Assembly (NCBI RefSeq): GCF_016785085.1
Contig: NZ_JAENHO010000005.1
Location: 186,001-250,000, forward strand
DNA: 64,000 nt
Source of the DNA: Paractinoplanes lichenicola
Lineage (GTDB): Bacteria > Actinomycetota > Actinomycetes > Mycobacteriales > Micromonosporaceae
Direction of reading: 5' to 3'
Shown: positions 7,587 through 17,269 of the stretch, piece after piece
Layout: every line of letters begins with the position of its first letter
How positions within the stretch are numbered: position 1 is the stretch's first letter
The notes under the pieces: generated by a model
Told to the model about the DNA's origin: nothing
What the model saw: the letters and a program-made list of their open reading frames with translations, nothing else
Databases searched by the model: none
Position numbers and translations under genes: made by a program

Positions 7587-8735
7587 TCACGGGAGGTATC
7601 TCACCTCCGGGAAAGCGCGGTTCGGCCCGTCGAGCAGGCGCTGCTCACGCCCCCGCAGGTGCTCGTCGAAGAACGCCAGGGGATAGGCCTGGTCGATCCG
7701 CACCGCGCGGCCCGGGTCGAGCGTCCCGATCCAGCCCCGCAGCTCGTCGTCGCCCATGCCGACCACCTTCGCGAGCTGCGGCATCAACACCTGCAGATCC
7801 CCGTACGAGGAATGCACTGCGCCTTGGGCCTGGATGTCGAGGCGCCAGCCGTGCAACTGGGTCCAGAACTGAGCGACGGCCGGGTCGGTGGCTTTGGGGA
7901 ACTCGGCCGTCATCAGCATGAACGGCGTCTCGATGCGCCCGCTCATCGCCGGCAGCATGGGCCCGTCGATGGCCAGTCCCGCCTTGACGCGGGGGTCGGT
8001 CAGCAGCACCCGGGCCGTCGCCGTGCCGCCCTTGGACCAGCCGAACATCCCGATCCGGCCGGTGTCGATCGCCCCGGCCAGCCCGTCCGGCAGCCGCCGC
8101 CCGTCGACGTCCGGGTTGCGCCCCGCCGCCAGCTGCTCGATGCGGCCGATGACGAACCGGGCGTCCTGCGCGTAGTCCTCCGGCGCGGCCGATTGCTCGG
8201 TGGGCGCCACGATTCGCCCGTCGGGCAGCCGGCTGTAGGCGTCGCCCAGGTGATCGATCGCGACGACCGCATAGCCGTGGCTCGCGAGCTGCTGCACCAT
8301 CGTCGAGTGCTCGTTGCGGTGCCCGCCCGCGCCGTGCGAGAAGATCAAGACCGGCAACCTTCCCCCCGTACGGCGGACCGGCGCGCCCTCGTGCCCGAAG
8401 GTGAGCGGCGTCAGCACCGTGTCGGCCGCGTACCCGGCGTCGACCAGGTATTTGCGCAGCAGGTCGGGCTGCATCCAGGGCGCCCGCGGGTGCCGGCCGG
8501 TGTCGCGGGCCGGATACCAGACCCCGGCCATCAGTTCCCGGTGCCCGGCCTGCCCGGTGAAGGGGTCGGGCCGCGACCGGTCGATCAGGTGCAGCGCGAC
8601 CGTGCCCACCCCGTACGGGCCGGTGGGTCTGGGCAAAGTGAGGCGCGGCGGAGCAGCGGTGGCCGGGACGGCGGTGCTCCCGATCGCGGCGACGGCGAGC
8701 GTGCCGGTGAGCAGGGTGCGACGGCTGATCAACAT
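7587..8735 (-). CDS. Secreted alpha/beta-hydrolase, PAF-acetylhydrolase/lipase-like
   Basis: The 382-residue protein begins with a Tat-type signal (SRRTLLTGTLAVAAIGS, with AVPATAA as cleavage region), so it should be exported folded. The hydrolase core shows the oxyanion strand LPVLIFSHGAGGHRNEH and the nucleophile elbow GMFGWSKGGT with Ser in G-W-S-K-G. A candidate catalytic His lies in GAVHSSYGD. The fold and segment order resemble PAF-acetylhydrolase-like and cutinase/lipase-like actinobacterial esterases; the substrate is not known. A palindrome 17 bases upstream of the ATG suggests repressor control. Confidence 0.8.
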   Translation of the reverse strand: MLISRRTLLTGTLAVAAIGSTAVPATAAPPRLTLPRPTGPYGVGTVALHLIDRSRPDPFTGQAGHRELMAGVWYPARDTGRHPRAPWMQPDLLRKYLVDAGYAADTVLTPLTFGHEGAPVRRTGGRLPVLIFSHGAGGHRNEHSTMVQQLASHGYAVVAIDHLGDAYSRLPDGRIVAPTEQSAAPEDYAQDARFVIGRIEQLAAGRNPDVDGRRLPDGLAGAIDTGRIGMFGWSKGGTATARVLLTDPRVKAGLAIDGPMLPAMSGRIETPFMLMTAEFPKATDPAVAQFWTQLHGWRLDIQAQGAVHSSYGDLQVLMPQLAKVVGMGDDELRGWIGTLDPGRAVRIDQAYPLAFFDEHLRGREQRLLDGPNRAFPEVRYLP

Positions 8736-8751
8736 GAGTCCTCCCCGTGTC

Positions 8752-8772
8752 TGTATACGCTGAGGGTATACA
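8752..8772 (-). promoter_or_regulatory. Palindromic operator upstream of the esterase
   Basis: TGTATAC-N7-GTATACA is a perfect inverted repeat. It lies 17 bases upstream of the esterase ATG and contains TATACA and TATACC, usable as -10 sequences on that strand. Position and symmetry suggest a repressor site, but no regulator gene is adjacent. Confidence 0.5.
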
Positions 8773-8797
8773 CCGAGAGGATAGATGTCGACAGCAA

Positions 8798-8827
8798 AAG
8801 GGGCCGCCCGGCGACGGACGGCCCCTT
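8798..8827 (-). terminator. Terminator of the GH64-AA10-GH19 operon
   Basis: The arms AAGGGGCCG (8798-8806) and CGGCCCCTT (8819-8827) pair perfectly. On the minus strand the stem is followed by TTTTGCT, close to a classical intrinsic terminator. It begins 13 bases past the chitinase stop. Confidence 0.75.
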
Positions 8828-8839
8828 CTCAAGCCATGG

Positions 8840-9556
8840 TCAGCAGGAGAGGTTGCTGCCCGGGTCCACCCCGAGGATCTGGGCGAACCGCTGGTAGGCG
8901 TCGATCCGGCTCTGCACCTGGGCCGGGTTGCCGCCGTTGCACTCGAGGGCGCCGTTGATGCTGCGGATCGTCTCGCCGAACCCGGCGCCGTTGACGATCG
9001 CGGCGTGCGGGGTCATCGAGCCCGGTCCGGTCTGCGTCATCCAATACCAGAGGCCGGTCTGCCAGGCCACCGACGCGTCGTTCTTGACCAGGTCGGGGCT
9101 GTTCAGCAGGTCGATGCCGAGCGCGTCACCGGCCGCCTTGTAGTTGAAGTTCCAGCTCAACTGGATCGGGCCGCGCCCGTGATAGGCGTCCTGCCCGGCC
9201 GGGCACCCGTACGGCTGGGCCGCGTCGCAATAGAGCGGCCAGTTGGCCTGGTTCAGCTCCTCGACGTAGACCAGCCCGCCCGACTCGTGGTTGATGTTGG
9301 CCAGGAACGCCGCGGCCTCCCGCTTCTGCACGTCCTCGCCGCCGGCGCCGGTGAACTCGGGGAACTTGTTCATGGCGTCGACCAGGCCCGCGTACGAGTA
9401 GAACGGGATCCGGTTCGGGAACATCTGCTGGAACTGGGCCTCGGACACCGGCAGGGTCGCGGCCGAGGCGCCGGTGCTCGGCAGCAGGGCGGCCAGGCCG
9501 GCGGTGACGGCGACGGCCAGGGCGCCGGCCGCGGCCAGAAGACGATTACGCTTCAT
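8840..9556 (-). CDS. Secreted GH19 chitinase
   Basis: The 238-residue enzyme hydrolyses chitin by the inverting GH19 mechanism. A Sec signal (AAAGALAVAVTAGLAALLP, then TGASAA) is followed directly by the catalytic domain with no chitin-binding module. Catalytic landmarks are AAFLANINHESGG (general-acid Glu), YHGRGPIQLSWNFNY (the GH19 signature) and AIVNGAGFGET near the C-terminus. It starts two bases after the LPMO stop, so translation is probably coupled, and it is the last gene of a three-gene operon. The target is likely fungal cell-wall chitin. Confidence 0.93.
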   Translation of the reverse strand: MKRNRLLAAAGALAVAVTAGLAALLPSTGASAATLPVSEAQFQQMFPNRIPFYSYAGLVDAMNKFPEFTGAGGEDVQKREAAAFLANINHESGGLVYVEELNQANWPLYCDAAQPYGCPAGQDAYHGRGPIQLSWNFNYKAAGDALGIDLLNSPDLVKNDASVAWQTGLWYWMTQTGPGSMTPHAAIVNGAGFGETIRSINGALECNGGNPAQVQSRIDAYQRFAQILGVDPGSNLSC

Positions 9557-9558
9557 GT

Positions 9559-10071
9559 TCACGCTCCGATGTTCAGGTCGACGCAGGCGTAGAACGCCAT
9601 GGCGGTGTCGGCGACGTTCCAGCGGGCCAGCACGGTCTGCGGTCCGGTGAAGCCCTGCATGTTCACGGTGTGGGTCTTGACGCCTTCGGGCTGGGCGCCG
9701 CCGTCGTCGAACGACGCGAGCAGCGTGTCGCCGATGAAGTACTCCCACGTGGTGGTCGAGTGCCGGGCGGTGAGCACCCAGTCGAAGGTCACCGACTGCC
9801 CGGCCGTAGCCCGCGGCCAGGCCTTGCTGGTGTCGTTGAGCTCGGCGAACCGGCCGCCGCCGCCGTTGCACTCCTTCGAGCCCTTGGCGGCCTCGACGCT
9901 CTGCGGCTCGTACTGGACGTCGCCGCAGCCGGCGACCGCGCCGGCGGCGCAGTTGGCCTGGCGGCTGGGCGGGGAGGAGATGTAGCCGTGGGCCGAGGCG
10001 GGGGAGACGCCGACGGTCAGGGCGGCCACGGTGGCGCCGACGGTCAGCGCCGGCAGTGCGAATTTACGCAT
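9559..10071 (-). CDS. AA10 lytic polysaccharide monooxygenase (chitin-binding protein)
   Basis: After a signal peptide ending ASA, the mature protein starts HGYISSPPSRQANC. The N-terminal His is the first copper ligand of the LPMO histidine brace. The second His is expected in LTARHSTTTWEYF. The C-terminal AMAFYACVDLNIGA carries the usual disulphide Cys. At 170 residues it is a single AA10 domain that oxidatively cleaves crystalline chitin. It sits between the GH64 and GH19 genes on the same strand (44-base and 2-base gaps), consistent with joint attack on fungal walls. Confidence 0.93.
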   Translation of the reverse strand: MRKFALPALTVGATVAALTVGVSPASAHGYISSPPSRQANCAAGAVAGCGDVQYEPQSVEAAKGSKECNGGGGRFAELNDTSKAWPRATAGQSVTFDWVLTARHSTTTWEYFIGDTLLASFDDGGAQPEGVKTHTVNMQGFTGPQTVLARWNVADTAMAFYACVDLNIGA

Positions 10072-10115
10072 GGAAGAGACTCCTTCGTTCTGAAGGGCGT
10101 GCGGGACGCCGGGGC

Positions 10116-11303
10116 TCAGTTGAAGGGCGAGAGGGTGATCCCGATCGACGCCGGGTCGCCGCTGTGCACCAGCGACTCCTGGTTGGCCACGTCGTCGAAC
10201 GCGAACGCGTAGGCCTTGCCGTCGGCCATGTTTTCGTGGATCAACTTGCCGTACAGGTTGGCCGGGCTGTTCTGATAGAAGGTGCCCGGGTCGGTGCTGG
10301 GCTCGACGTCCTGCGTGCCGAGGGTGCCGCGGAACAGCGCCGCGCACAGGCTGCGGGCGATCGGCCCGACGACCAGGTCGTTCGGCGCGCCCAGGTTGCC
10401 GTCGCAGCCCCACACGTTCGACGACGTCGGCTTGGTGAAGCTGGCGACCTGCGCGCCGGTCGCGTCGGTGAAGTTCATGACGTCGCCGCTCGTGCGGCCG
10501 GTGAAGACCTTGTCGGGTTGCTCGGCGAACGGCTTGACCGTGAGGTCCTTGCTCGCGTACGCGGCCCAGGCCTGATCGATGTAGCCGCCCAGGTAGTCCG
10601 GGTCGAAGCCGCCGGCGTCGGCCCCCTTGCCCGGGGCCAGCACCCGCAGCACGGTGCCGTCGGCCCGGGTCTGCACCAGCTTGGCGAACTCGGGGTCGGC
10701 CTTGATCCCGTCGACGACGGCGTTGTGCCCGCCCGGCTTGAGCTCGCCGGTCTTGAGGGTCTGCCCGTCCGAGCCGGTCACGCTGACCGCGTGCGGCACG
10801 GCGAACATGTCCACCTGCGAGCTGTTCAGCCACACGCCGGAGTCGTTGTAGGTGAACTCGCTCCAGTCGAAGAGCACGTCGCGGCTGGAGTCGCCGCCGG
10901 CCCAGGGTGCCGGCTGCACGAGACCGCCGTCCTGCGAGAGCCGGAAGTCGAGTTTGTCGCCGAACGCCATGTACATGCGCCCGGACAGGCCCTTGGGGAC
11001 CTGGATGGTCTTGCTGGCGCCGTTCGCCGGGCCGGCGATCGACACGTCGGGCGCCGGTACGGGCGGGCTGCCGCCGGCCGGCCACGCGGTGAACGTGCCG
11101 CCCTCGTTGACGTAGCCGAGCTTGCCGCCCGACTCGCCGAGCACATACAGGTTCACGGCCTCACCACGGCCGGAGTCGTTCGTGACGGTCAGGGGGAGCA
11201 GGTCGGGCCCGGCCGCGCTGGCGGACGGCACAACCGCGGCGACTCCGGCGACGGCCACGGCCGCCACTCCAAGTCCGAGCAGGGATTTGCGGTTCAGACG
11301 CAT
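10116..11303 (-). CDS. Secreted GH64 beta-1,3-glucanase
   Basis: The product is 395 residues. The signal peptide is LLGLGVAAVAVAGVAAVVP with SASA before the cleavage site. The mature part resembles GH64 laminaripentaose-producing endo-beta-1,3-glucanases. Recognisable segments are LPLTVTNDSGRGEAVNLYV at the start, GRMYMAFGDKLDFRL, VLFDWSEFTYND (acidic catalytic region) and VWGCDGNLGAPNDLVVGPI. ATG at 11303 is chosen because GGAG precedes it and the signal peptide then has the right shape; longer upstream frames lack both. First gene of the fungal-wall operon. Confidence 0.9.
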   Translation of the reverse strand: MRLNRKSLLGLGVAAVAVAGVAAVVPSASAAGPDLLPLTVTNDSGRGEAVNLYVLGESGGKLGYVNEGGTFTAWPAGGSPPVPAPDVSIAGPANGASKTIQVPKGLSGRMYMAFGDKLDFRLSQDGGLVQPAPWAGGDSSRDVLFDWSEFTYNDSGVWLNSSQVDMFAVPHAVSVTGSDGQTLKTGELKPGGHNAVVDGIKADPEFAKLVQTRADGTVLRVLAPGKGADAGGFDPDYLGGYIDQAWAAYASKDLTVKPFAEQPDKVFTGRTSGDVMNFTDATGAQVASFTKPTSSNVWGCDGNLGAPNDLVVGPIARSLCAALFRGTLGTQDVEPSTDPGTFYQNSPANLYGKLIHENMADGKAYAFAFDDVANQESLVHSGDPASIGITLSPFN

Positions 11304-11433
11304 AGGCACTCCACGGTCCGGCCCCCGGATGGCACAGGCCCGGCGCTGCCGGAAGGGATCCCGCACCGGCCGGAACGCTTCGGGGGCGGACACAGAAGGG
11401 GGACGCATCCCGGCCGTCACGCTCCGTGCAAGT

Positions 11434-11443
11434 AGAGCGCTCT
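11434..11443 (-). promoter_or_regulatory. GAGCGCTC palindrome upstream of the fungal-wall operon
   Basis: AGAGCGCTCT is a perfect palindrome about 130 bases upstream of the GH64 start. GAGCGCTC is the core of LacI-family sugar-regulator sites in actinomycetes such as the CebR box. That suggests carbohydrate-responsive repression of the glucanase/LPMO/chitinase operon. Confidence 0.45.
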
Positions 11444-11667
11444 CGAAACACCATTCCCCGCCCGTACGGTCATGTCAATCGACCTTGGTCGCTCCGTAGC
11501 ACACTTCCCCAGGGCCGCAATTCGGGGTCGTCTTCGCAGCTCAACGGGGTGCGATGAACGATCGGGAAAGAATGTTGACGAAAGGGCAACGGGCTTAAAT
11601 CCGGCGGAGCCGGACACCGAACGCACCGTTACCAAGGCGCCGCGCGAAACCATCGCACCGTGGGGTG

Positions 11668-11688
11668 TCCGGGGGCTCGGCCCCCGGA
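11668..11688. repeat. Nine-bp perfect hairpin, tRNA-linked repeat type
   Basis: TCCGGGGGC-TCG-GCCCCCGGA is a perfect stem with a TCG loop, preceded by GTGGGGTG. The copy at 6001-6017 has the same design (TGGGGTCTGGGGG, TCG, CCCCCAG) and also lies beyond the 3' end of a minus-strand tRNA. Either a terminator family or a dispersed palindromic repeat. Apart from this, the next hairpin and the LacI-type site, 11304-11747 (444 bp) holds nothing I can identify. Confidence 0.5.
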
Positions 11689-11702
11689 GCAGAAATGGCG
11701 AA

Positions 11703-11737
11703 AGGCCCCGGTTCGCGCTCTCCGCGAACAAGGGCCT
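11703..11737 (-). terminator. Long hairpin 10 bases past tRNA-Asn
   Basis: The outer arms AGGCCC/GGGCCT and inner arms GTTCGCG/CGCGAAC stack into a 13-bp stem with a two-base internal loop on each side. It starts 10 bases from the tRNA 3' end on the same strand, so it is probably the tRNA terminator. Confidence 0.65.
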
Positions 11738-11747
11738 CCGCCAAACG

Positions 11748-11820
11748 CTCCCCCGATTGGACTCGAACCAATAACCTGCCGGTTAACAGCCGGCTGCTCT
11801 GCCAATTGAGCTACAGGGGA
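11748..11820 (-). tRNA. tRNA-Asn (GTT)
   Basis: The cloverleaf has 73 nt: acceptor arms TCCCCTG/CGGGGGA with one G-T pair, D stem GCTC/GAGC, anticodon stem GCCGG/CCGGC with loop CTGTTAA, and T arm TTGG-TTCGAGT-CCAA. The anticodon is GTT. The discriminator base is G and CCA is not encoded. No attachment-site duplication or integrase is visible nearby. Confidence 0.95.
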
Positions 11821-12009
11821 TCGTGCTGACACCGTGGCTTCCCTCGGTGCCGGAGAACAGAGTACATGACCGGTGGGCCCCGGCGCGAAGGGGTTCCCCG
11901 GCACGCCGCCGCGGGGTGGAAAGGCGAACGGCAGGTATACGAAACCGGCAGCATGGGTATGCACGGTTGAGCGACGCACGCGCGTCATCGAACGGAAGGA
12001 GCCGCCATC

Positions 12010-12297
12010 ATGCGCGGAAAGCTGATGTTCATCACCGGTCTCGCGGCGGGCTTCGTCCTGGGCAGCCGTGCCGGCCGGGAGAAGTACGAGGAGATCCGGT
12101 CGAACGCCAAGAAGGTGTGGGAGCACCCTTCGGTGCAGGAAGCCGCCGGTGTCGCCCAGGCGCAGGCCAACAAGCTCTACTCCGAGAGCAAGGACAAGCT
12201 GCAGTCGTCCAAGCTCGGCGAGAAGCTGCACGTCACCGGCGACGACTCCACCACGGAGCCGCTGGCCTCGACGAACAAGACCAGCACCACGTACTGA
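12010..12297 (+). CDS. YtxH-like small membrane-associated protein
   Basis: The product has 95 residues. The N-terminus LMFITGLAAGFVLGSRAGREKYEEIR is a short transmembrane segment with the Gly-rich GFVLGSRAGREKY pattern of YtxH-domain and related actinobacterial proteins. The rest is a charged helix (QAQANKLYSESKDKLQSSKL) and a polar tail. GGAAGGAG lies eight bases before the ATG. Function is unknown; YtxH proteins are often stress-linked. The gene stands alone and converges on a sugar isomerase gene, with a strong hairpin between them. Confidence 0.7.
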   Translation: MRGKLMFITGLAAGFVLGSRAGREKYEEIRSNAKKVWEHPSVQEAAGVAQAQANKLYSESKDKLQSSKLGEKLHVTGDDSTTEPLASTNKTSTTY

Positions 12298-12318
12298 TAG
12301 CAGCGCACCACGCAGGCT

Positions 12319-12352
12319 CTGGGGCCGCCCTCAACGTCGAGGGCGGCCCCAG
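12319..12352. terminator. Bidirectional 14-bp hairpin
   Basis: CTGGGGCCGCCCTC (12319-12332) and GAGGGCGGCCCCAG (12339-12352) are perfectly complementary around AACGTC. The hairpin sits between the convergent YtxH-like and isomerase genes and can terminate both. Confidence 0.8.
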
Positions 12353-12369
12353 CCTTGTGTCAAAGACGA

Positions 12370-13374
12370 TCAGGCGTTCGAGGAGAACGCCGCGTCGAAG
12401 GCCGCCGTCGGGGCGTCGAAGGCCAGCCGGCGGACGAATTGCAGGGCCTCGGGCGCGCCGACCAGGCGGTCCATGCCGGCGTCCTCCCACTCGATCGAGA
12501 GCGGCCCGTCGTAGCCGATCGCGTTGAGCGCCCGGAAGCAGTCCTCCCACGGCACGTCGCCGTGCCCGGTCGAGACGAAATCCCAGCCGCGGCGCAGGTC
12601 GGCCCACGGCAGGTGCGAGCTGAGCCGGCCGCGCCGCCCGTCGCCCGTACGCACCTTGGCGTCCTTGCAGTCGACGTGATAGATCCGGTCCTTGAACTCG
12701 AGGATGAAGTTGACCGGGTCGAGGTCCTGCCAGACGAAGTGCGACGGGTCCCAGTTGAGCCCGAACGCGGGCCGGTCGCCGATCGCCTCCAGCGTGCGGC
12801 GGGTGGTCCAGTAGTCGTACGCAATCTCGCTGGGGTGCACCTCGTGGGCGAACCGCACGCCGACCTCGTCGAACACGTCGAGGATGGGGTTCCACCGGTC
12901 GGCGAAGTCCTGGTAGCCGCGGTCGATCATCGCGGCGGGGGTGGGCGGGAACATCGCGACCGTGTGCCAGATCGACGAGCCGGTGAAGCCGACGACCGTC
13001 TTGACCCCCAGGCGCGCGGCGGCCCGGGCGGTGTCCTTCATGCGCTCGGCGGCCCGCTGCCGTACGCCCTCGGGGTCGCCGTCGCCCCAGATGTCGGCGG
13101 GCAGGATGTCTTGGTGCCGCTCGTCGATGAGGTCGCACACGGCCTGGCCGACCAGGTGGTTGCTGATCGCGTAGACCTTCAGGTTGTATTTGGCGAGCTG
13201 CTCGCGCTTGCGGTCGATGTAGTCGGGTTCAGCGAGGGCCCGGTCGACCTCGAAGTGATCACCCCAGCAGGCGATCTCGAGCCCGTCGTAGCCCCACTCG
13301 GAGGTGAGCCGGCAGACCTCGTCGAAGGGTAGGTCGGCCCACTGGCCGGTGAAGAGCGTGATGGGTCGCGCCAT
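12370..13374 (-). CDS. Sugar phosphate isomerase/epimerase-like TIM barrel
   Basis: The 334-residue protein belongs to the xylose-isomerase-like/AP-endonuclease-2 TIM-barrel superfamily. Metal-binding positions are visible at strand ends: [11 protein letters not shown] (Glu and His), [12 protein letters not shown] (Asp and His), [10 protein letters not shown] (His and Asp) and [10 protein letters not shown] (Glu). These are typical divalent-metal ligands of inosose/hydroxypyruvate isomerase-type enzymes. The substrate cannot be named. It is followed upstream on the same strand, after 158 bases, by an EboE-like TIM barrel. Confidence 0.85.
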   Translation of the reverse strand: MARPITLFTGQWADLPFDEVCRLTSEWGYDGLEIACWGDHFEVDRALAEPDYIDRKREQLAKYNLKVYAISNHLVGQAVCDLIDERHQDILPADIWGDGDPEGVRQRAAERMKDTARAAARLGVKTVVGFTGSSIWHTVAMFPPTPAAMIDRGYQDFADRWNPILDVFDEVGVRFAHEVHPSEIAYDYWTTRRTLEAIGDRPAFGLNWDPSHFVWQDLDPVNFILEFKDRIYHVDCKDAKVRTGDGRRGRLSSHLPWADLRRGWDFVSTGHGDVPWEDCFRALNAIGYDGPLSIEWEDAGMDRLVGAPEALQFVRRLAFDAPTAAFDAAFSSNA

Positions 13375-13532
13375 GATTTCTCCCTCAAGAACGGAACAGC
13401 ACTGGGCGGGCGGCGAGGGAAGGCCGCCCTGTCGGCACGGCCGGGGCCGGGTCGTTGCGCCCGGTGGGGGTTGCGCCTCCCACGTTCCGGTCCGACCCGC
13501 ACGGCAGTGCCAGCACCGACACTAGACGAGTT

Positions 13533-14450
13533 TCAGCGCGCGGGGCAGGGCTCATTTTCCGGCGCGAGGCCGAGGGCGGCCAGCTCGGCCAGCAGGTATG
13601 CCACGTCGCCGGCGATCTGCTCCACCGTGGCGGCGTGGCTGATCAGCGTCAGGTTCTCGGTGAGCGGGCCCTGGTGGCCGAACAGCTGCTGCAGCCCGTC
13701 GCGCCAGGCCACGGTCGTCGAGCCGGCCACGGCGGTCAGGCGGACCTCGACGATCGACAGGCCGGCGTCGGTGACGGTCTCGATGCCCGCGGCCGGGTCG
13801 GGCCAGTTGCGCGCGGCGTGCCCCAGGTCGAGGCAGACGCCCAGCCTGTCCTTGTCGATGCGGCTGAGCCCGGCCACCGTCTGCTCCGGGTCGTCGAGCA
13901 CGAGGCCGGGCGCGGGCTGGAAGCCGACCCGCACGGCCCGCCCGTTCTGCCAGGCCAGGTCGGCCAGCCCGTGGGAGAGCCGGCGCAGGATGCCGAGGGC
14001 GGCCTTCTCCTCCGCCTCGGCCCAGCCCTCGCGCCGGCCGATGCCGATCGTGCTCACCGTGCCCCGCACCGCGTCGTCGTCGAGCAGGTCGAGCAGGATG
14101 CGTGCGAGGTCGAGCGTGTATTCGCGGCGGGCCGGCTCCGTCCAGCCGGGGGTCTCGCCGCCGCCCTCGTCGAAGGGCGCGCCGCTCAACGTGACGACCT
14201 CGAGCCTGCGGGCGTCGAGCTCGGCACGAAGCCGGGTGCGGGCGCGGCTCTCAACGGCGAGGGCGGCGGCGAGCGAGGGGGGAAGCCAGAGGCTCACGCC
14301 GAGCCGGTCGGCGCCGAGCCGGGCGCGAACCGCGCCGTACATGTCGAGCTGCGAGACGATCTTCGGTAGATTCACGGGCGTCTCTGCTGAGGGGGTGCCG
14401 AGCTCGCAGGACAGGTGCACGATCCGGCCGGAAGGGTGCCTCAGCCGCAT
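13533..14450 (-). CDS. EboE-like TIM-barrel protein
   Basis: From the ATG at 14450, with GGAGGAC just upstream, the product has 305 residues. The order of segments matches the EboE branch of xylose-isomerase-like TIM barrels: MRLRHPSGRIVHLSCELG, LPKIVSQLD, VRARLGADRLGVSLWL, LEVVTLSGAPF, then EYTLDLARILLDLL and GTVSTIG. EboE belongs to the eustigmatophyte/bacterial ebo cluster implicated in transport of metabolite precursors. No other ebo gene is visible here. The conserved LGVCLDLGHAA carries a metal-ligand Asp/His. The longer upstream frame has no RBS. The name is a family-level inference. Confidence 0.65.
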   Translation of the reverse strand: MRLRHPSGRIVHLSCELGTPSAETPVNLPKIVSQLDMYGAVRARLGADRLGVSLWLPPSLAAALAVESRARTRLRAELDARRLEVVTLSGAPFDEGGGETPGWTEPARREYTLDLARILLDLLDDDAVRGTVSTIGIGRREGWAEAEEKAALGILRRLSHGLADLAWQNGRAVRVGFQPAPGLVLDDPEQTVAGLSRIDKDRLGVCLDLGHAARNWPDPAAGIETVTDAGLSIVEVRLTAVAGSTTVAWRDGLQQLFGHQGPLTENLTLISHAATVEQIAGDVAYLLAELAALGLAPENEPCPAR

Positions 14451-14484
14451 CGTTGTCCTCCCCGAGCAAGAGAGCCGGCGCATC

Positions 14485-14505
14485 TGCACGTGCATCGGCA
14501 CGTGC
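14485..14505. promoter_or_regulatory. Two GCACGTGC palindromes upstream of the EboE-like gene
   Basis: GCACGTGC occurs at 14486-14493 and again at 14498-14505, 12 bases centre to centre, about one helical turn. The first is extended to TGCACGTGCA. The pair lies 35 bases upstream of the EboE-like ATG. This looks like a double operator for a dimeric regulator. Confidence 0.4.
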
Positions 14506-14836
14506 TTACTGATCCAGTATGGACCATGCGGCGGCCTGTGCTCGACGCGCGCGTGGCGGGCTTGCGCGTTGCCATGTCGCCTCCATCCTCGGAAACACCT
14601 GCCCTCGGATACGAGAGTCATGCGTCCACGGGATCAGTGGCGTACGCGCCGTGCGACGCGATGACCGGGGCAGACATGATCGAGAGAGCCCGAATCAATT
14701 GGCCGATCTCGATCGACGCGGGCATGGTGACCAGCCAGTAGGGCCGTCAAGACAGCAGCCGCGACGGTTCCCCCGGACCTCGCAGATGTGCGCCATGTGA
14801 AAATTCGGGCGTGCACGAGGCGATCGCACTGGATCT
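14506..14836. other. Intergenic stretch without a gene
   Basis: About 330 bases between the EboE-like promoter region and the end of the response regulator gene. Short open frames occur but lack start signals or recognisable products. I see no RNA gene or clear terminator. Confidence 0.5.
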
Positions 14837-15481
14837 TTATCCGTGCGGATGCTCGCCGAGCAGCCGGGTGGCCAGCACGGCCGCCTGGGTCCGCCGCTCG
14901 AGGCCCAGCTTCGCGAGCATGCTCGACACGTAGTTCTTGACTGTCTTCTCGGCCAGGAACATGCGACCGGCGATCTCGCGGTTGGTCAGCCCCTCAGCCA
15001 CGAACTCGAGGATCCGGCGCTCCTGGTCGGTCAGCGCGGCCAGCTCGCGCGGCTGCTCCACCCCGTTGCGGATGCGCTCGAGCACCCGCTGGGTGACCGC
15101 CGGGTCGAGCAGCGACTGCCCCTGGGCGACCCGCCTGACCGCGTCGACCAGGTCGGTGCCGCGGATCTGCTTGAGCACGTAGCCCGACGCGCCGGCCATG
15201 ATCGCGGCGAACAGGGCCTCGTCGTCCTCGTACGAGGTGAGGATCAGGCCCCGGATCGACGAGTCGACCGCCCGGACGTCGCGGCACACGTCGATGCCGT
15301 TGCCGTCGGGCAGGCGGGCGTCGAGGATCGCCACGTCGGGCTTGAGGGCCGGGATCCGCCGGGCCGCCTCCTGGGCCGATCCGGACTCGCCGACGACCTC
15401 GATGTCACCACCGGACTGGAGCAGGTCGACAAGGCCGCGGCGCACCACTTCGTGGTCGTCGAGGAGGAAAACTCGGATCAT
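14837..15481 (-). CDS. NarL/FixJ-family response regulator, DevR/DosR-like
   Basis: The 214-residue regulator has an N-terminal receiver domain with acidic pocket LLDDHEV, phospho-acceptor Asp in DVAILDARLPDGNG, Thr in LILTSYEDD and Lys in GYVLKQIRG. Its C-terminal LuxR helix-turn-helix is LTDQERRILEFVAEGLTNRE with KTVKNYVSSMLAKLG. Layout, the SGYVLKQIRG stretch and pairing with a GAF-type kinase point to the DevR/DosR group that controls hypoxia genes in actinobacteria. It diverges from the kinase gene across 69 bases that contain a Dos-box-like site, so it is probably autoregulated. Confidence 0.88.
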   Translation of the reverse strand: MIRVFLLDDHEVVRRGLVDLLQSGGDIEVVGESGSAQEAARRIPALKPDVAILDARLPDGNGIDVCRDVRAVDSSIRGLILTSYEDDEALFAAIMAGASGYVLKQIRGTDLVDAVRRVAQGQSLLDPAVTQRVLERIRNGVEQPRELAALTDQERRILEFVAEGLTNREIAGRMFLAEKTVKNYVSSMLAKLGLERRTQAAVLATRLLGEHPHG

Positions 15482-15514
15482 GCGACCTTCCTATCGCGTA
15501 CGGAAGGCCTGGTC

Positions 15515-15534
15515 CAAGGGTCTAAAGTCCCGCC
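15515..15534. promoter_or_regulatory. DevR/DosR-box-like site between regulator and kinase genes
   Basis: CAAGGGTCTAAAGTCCCGCC agrees with 14 of 20 positions of the mycobacterial DosR consensus (TTSGGGACTWWAGTCCCSAA). It is centred between the divergent starts, about 33 bases from devR and 16 from the kinase gene. It shares the AAAGTCCCG core with three other sites in the window. Confidence 0.6.
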
Positions 15535-15541
15535 ACCGTAA

Positions 15542-17236
<1,695 letters not shown>

Positions 17237-17269
17237 ACGGGCACGGGGCCGTGGCCGCACGCTTGACTC

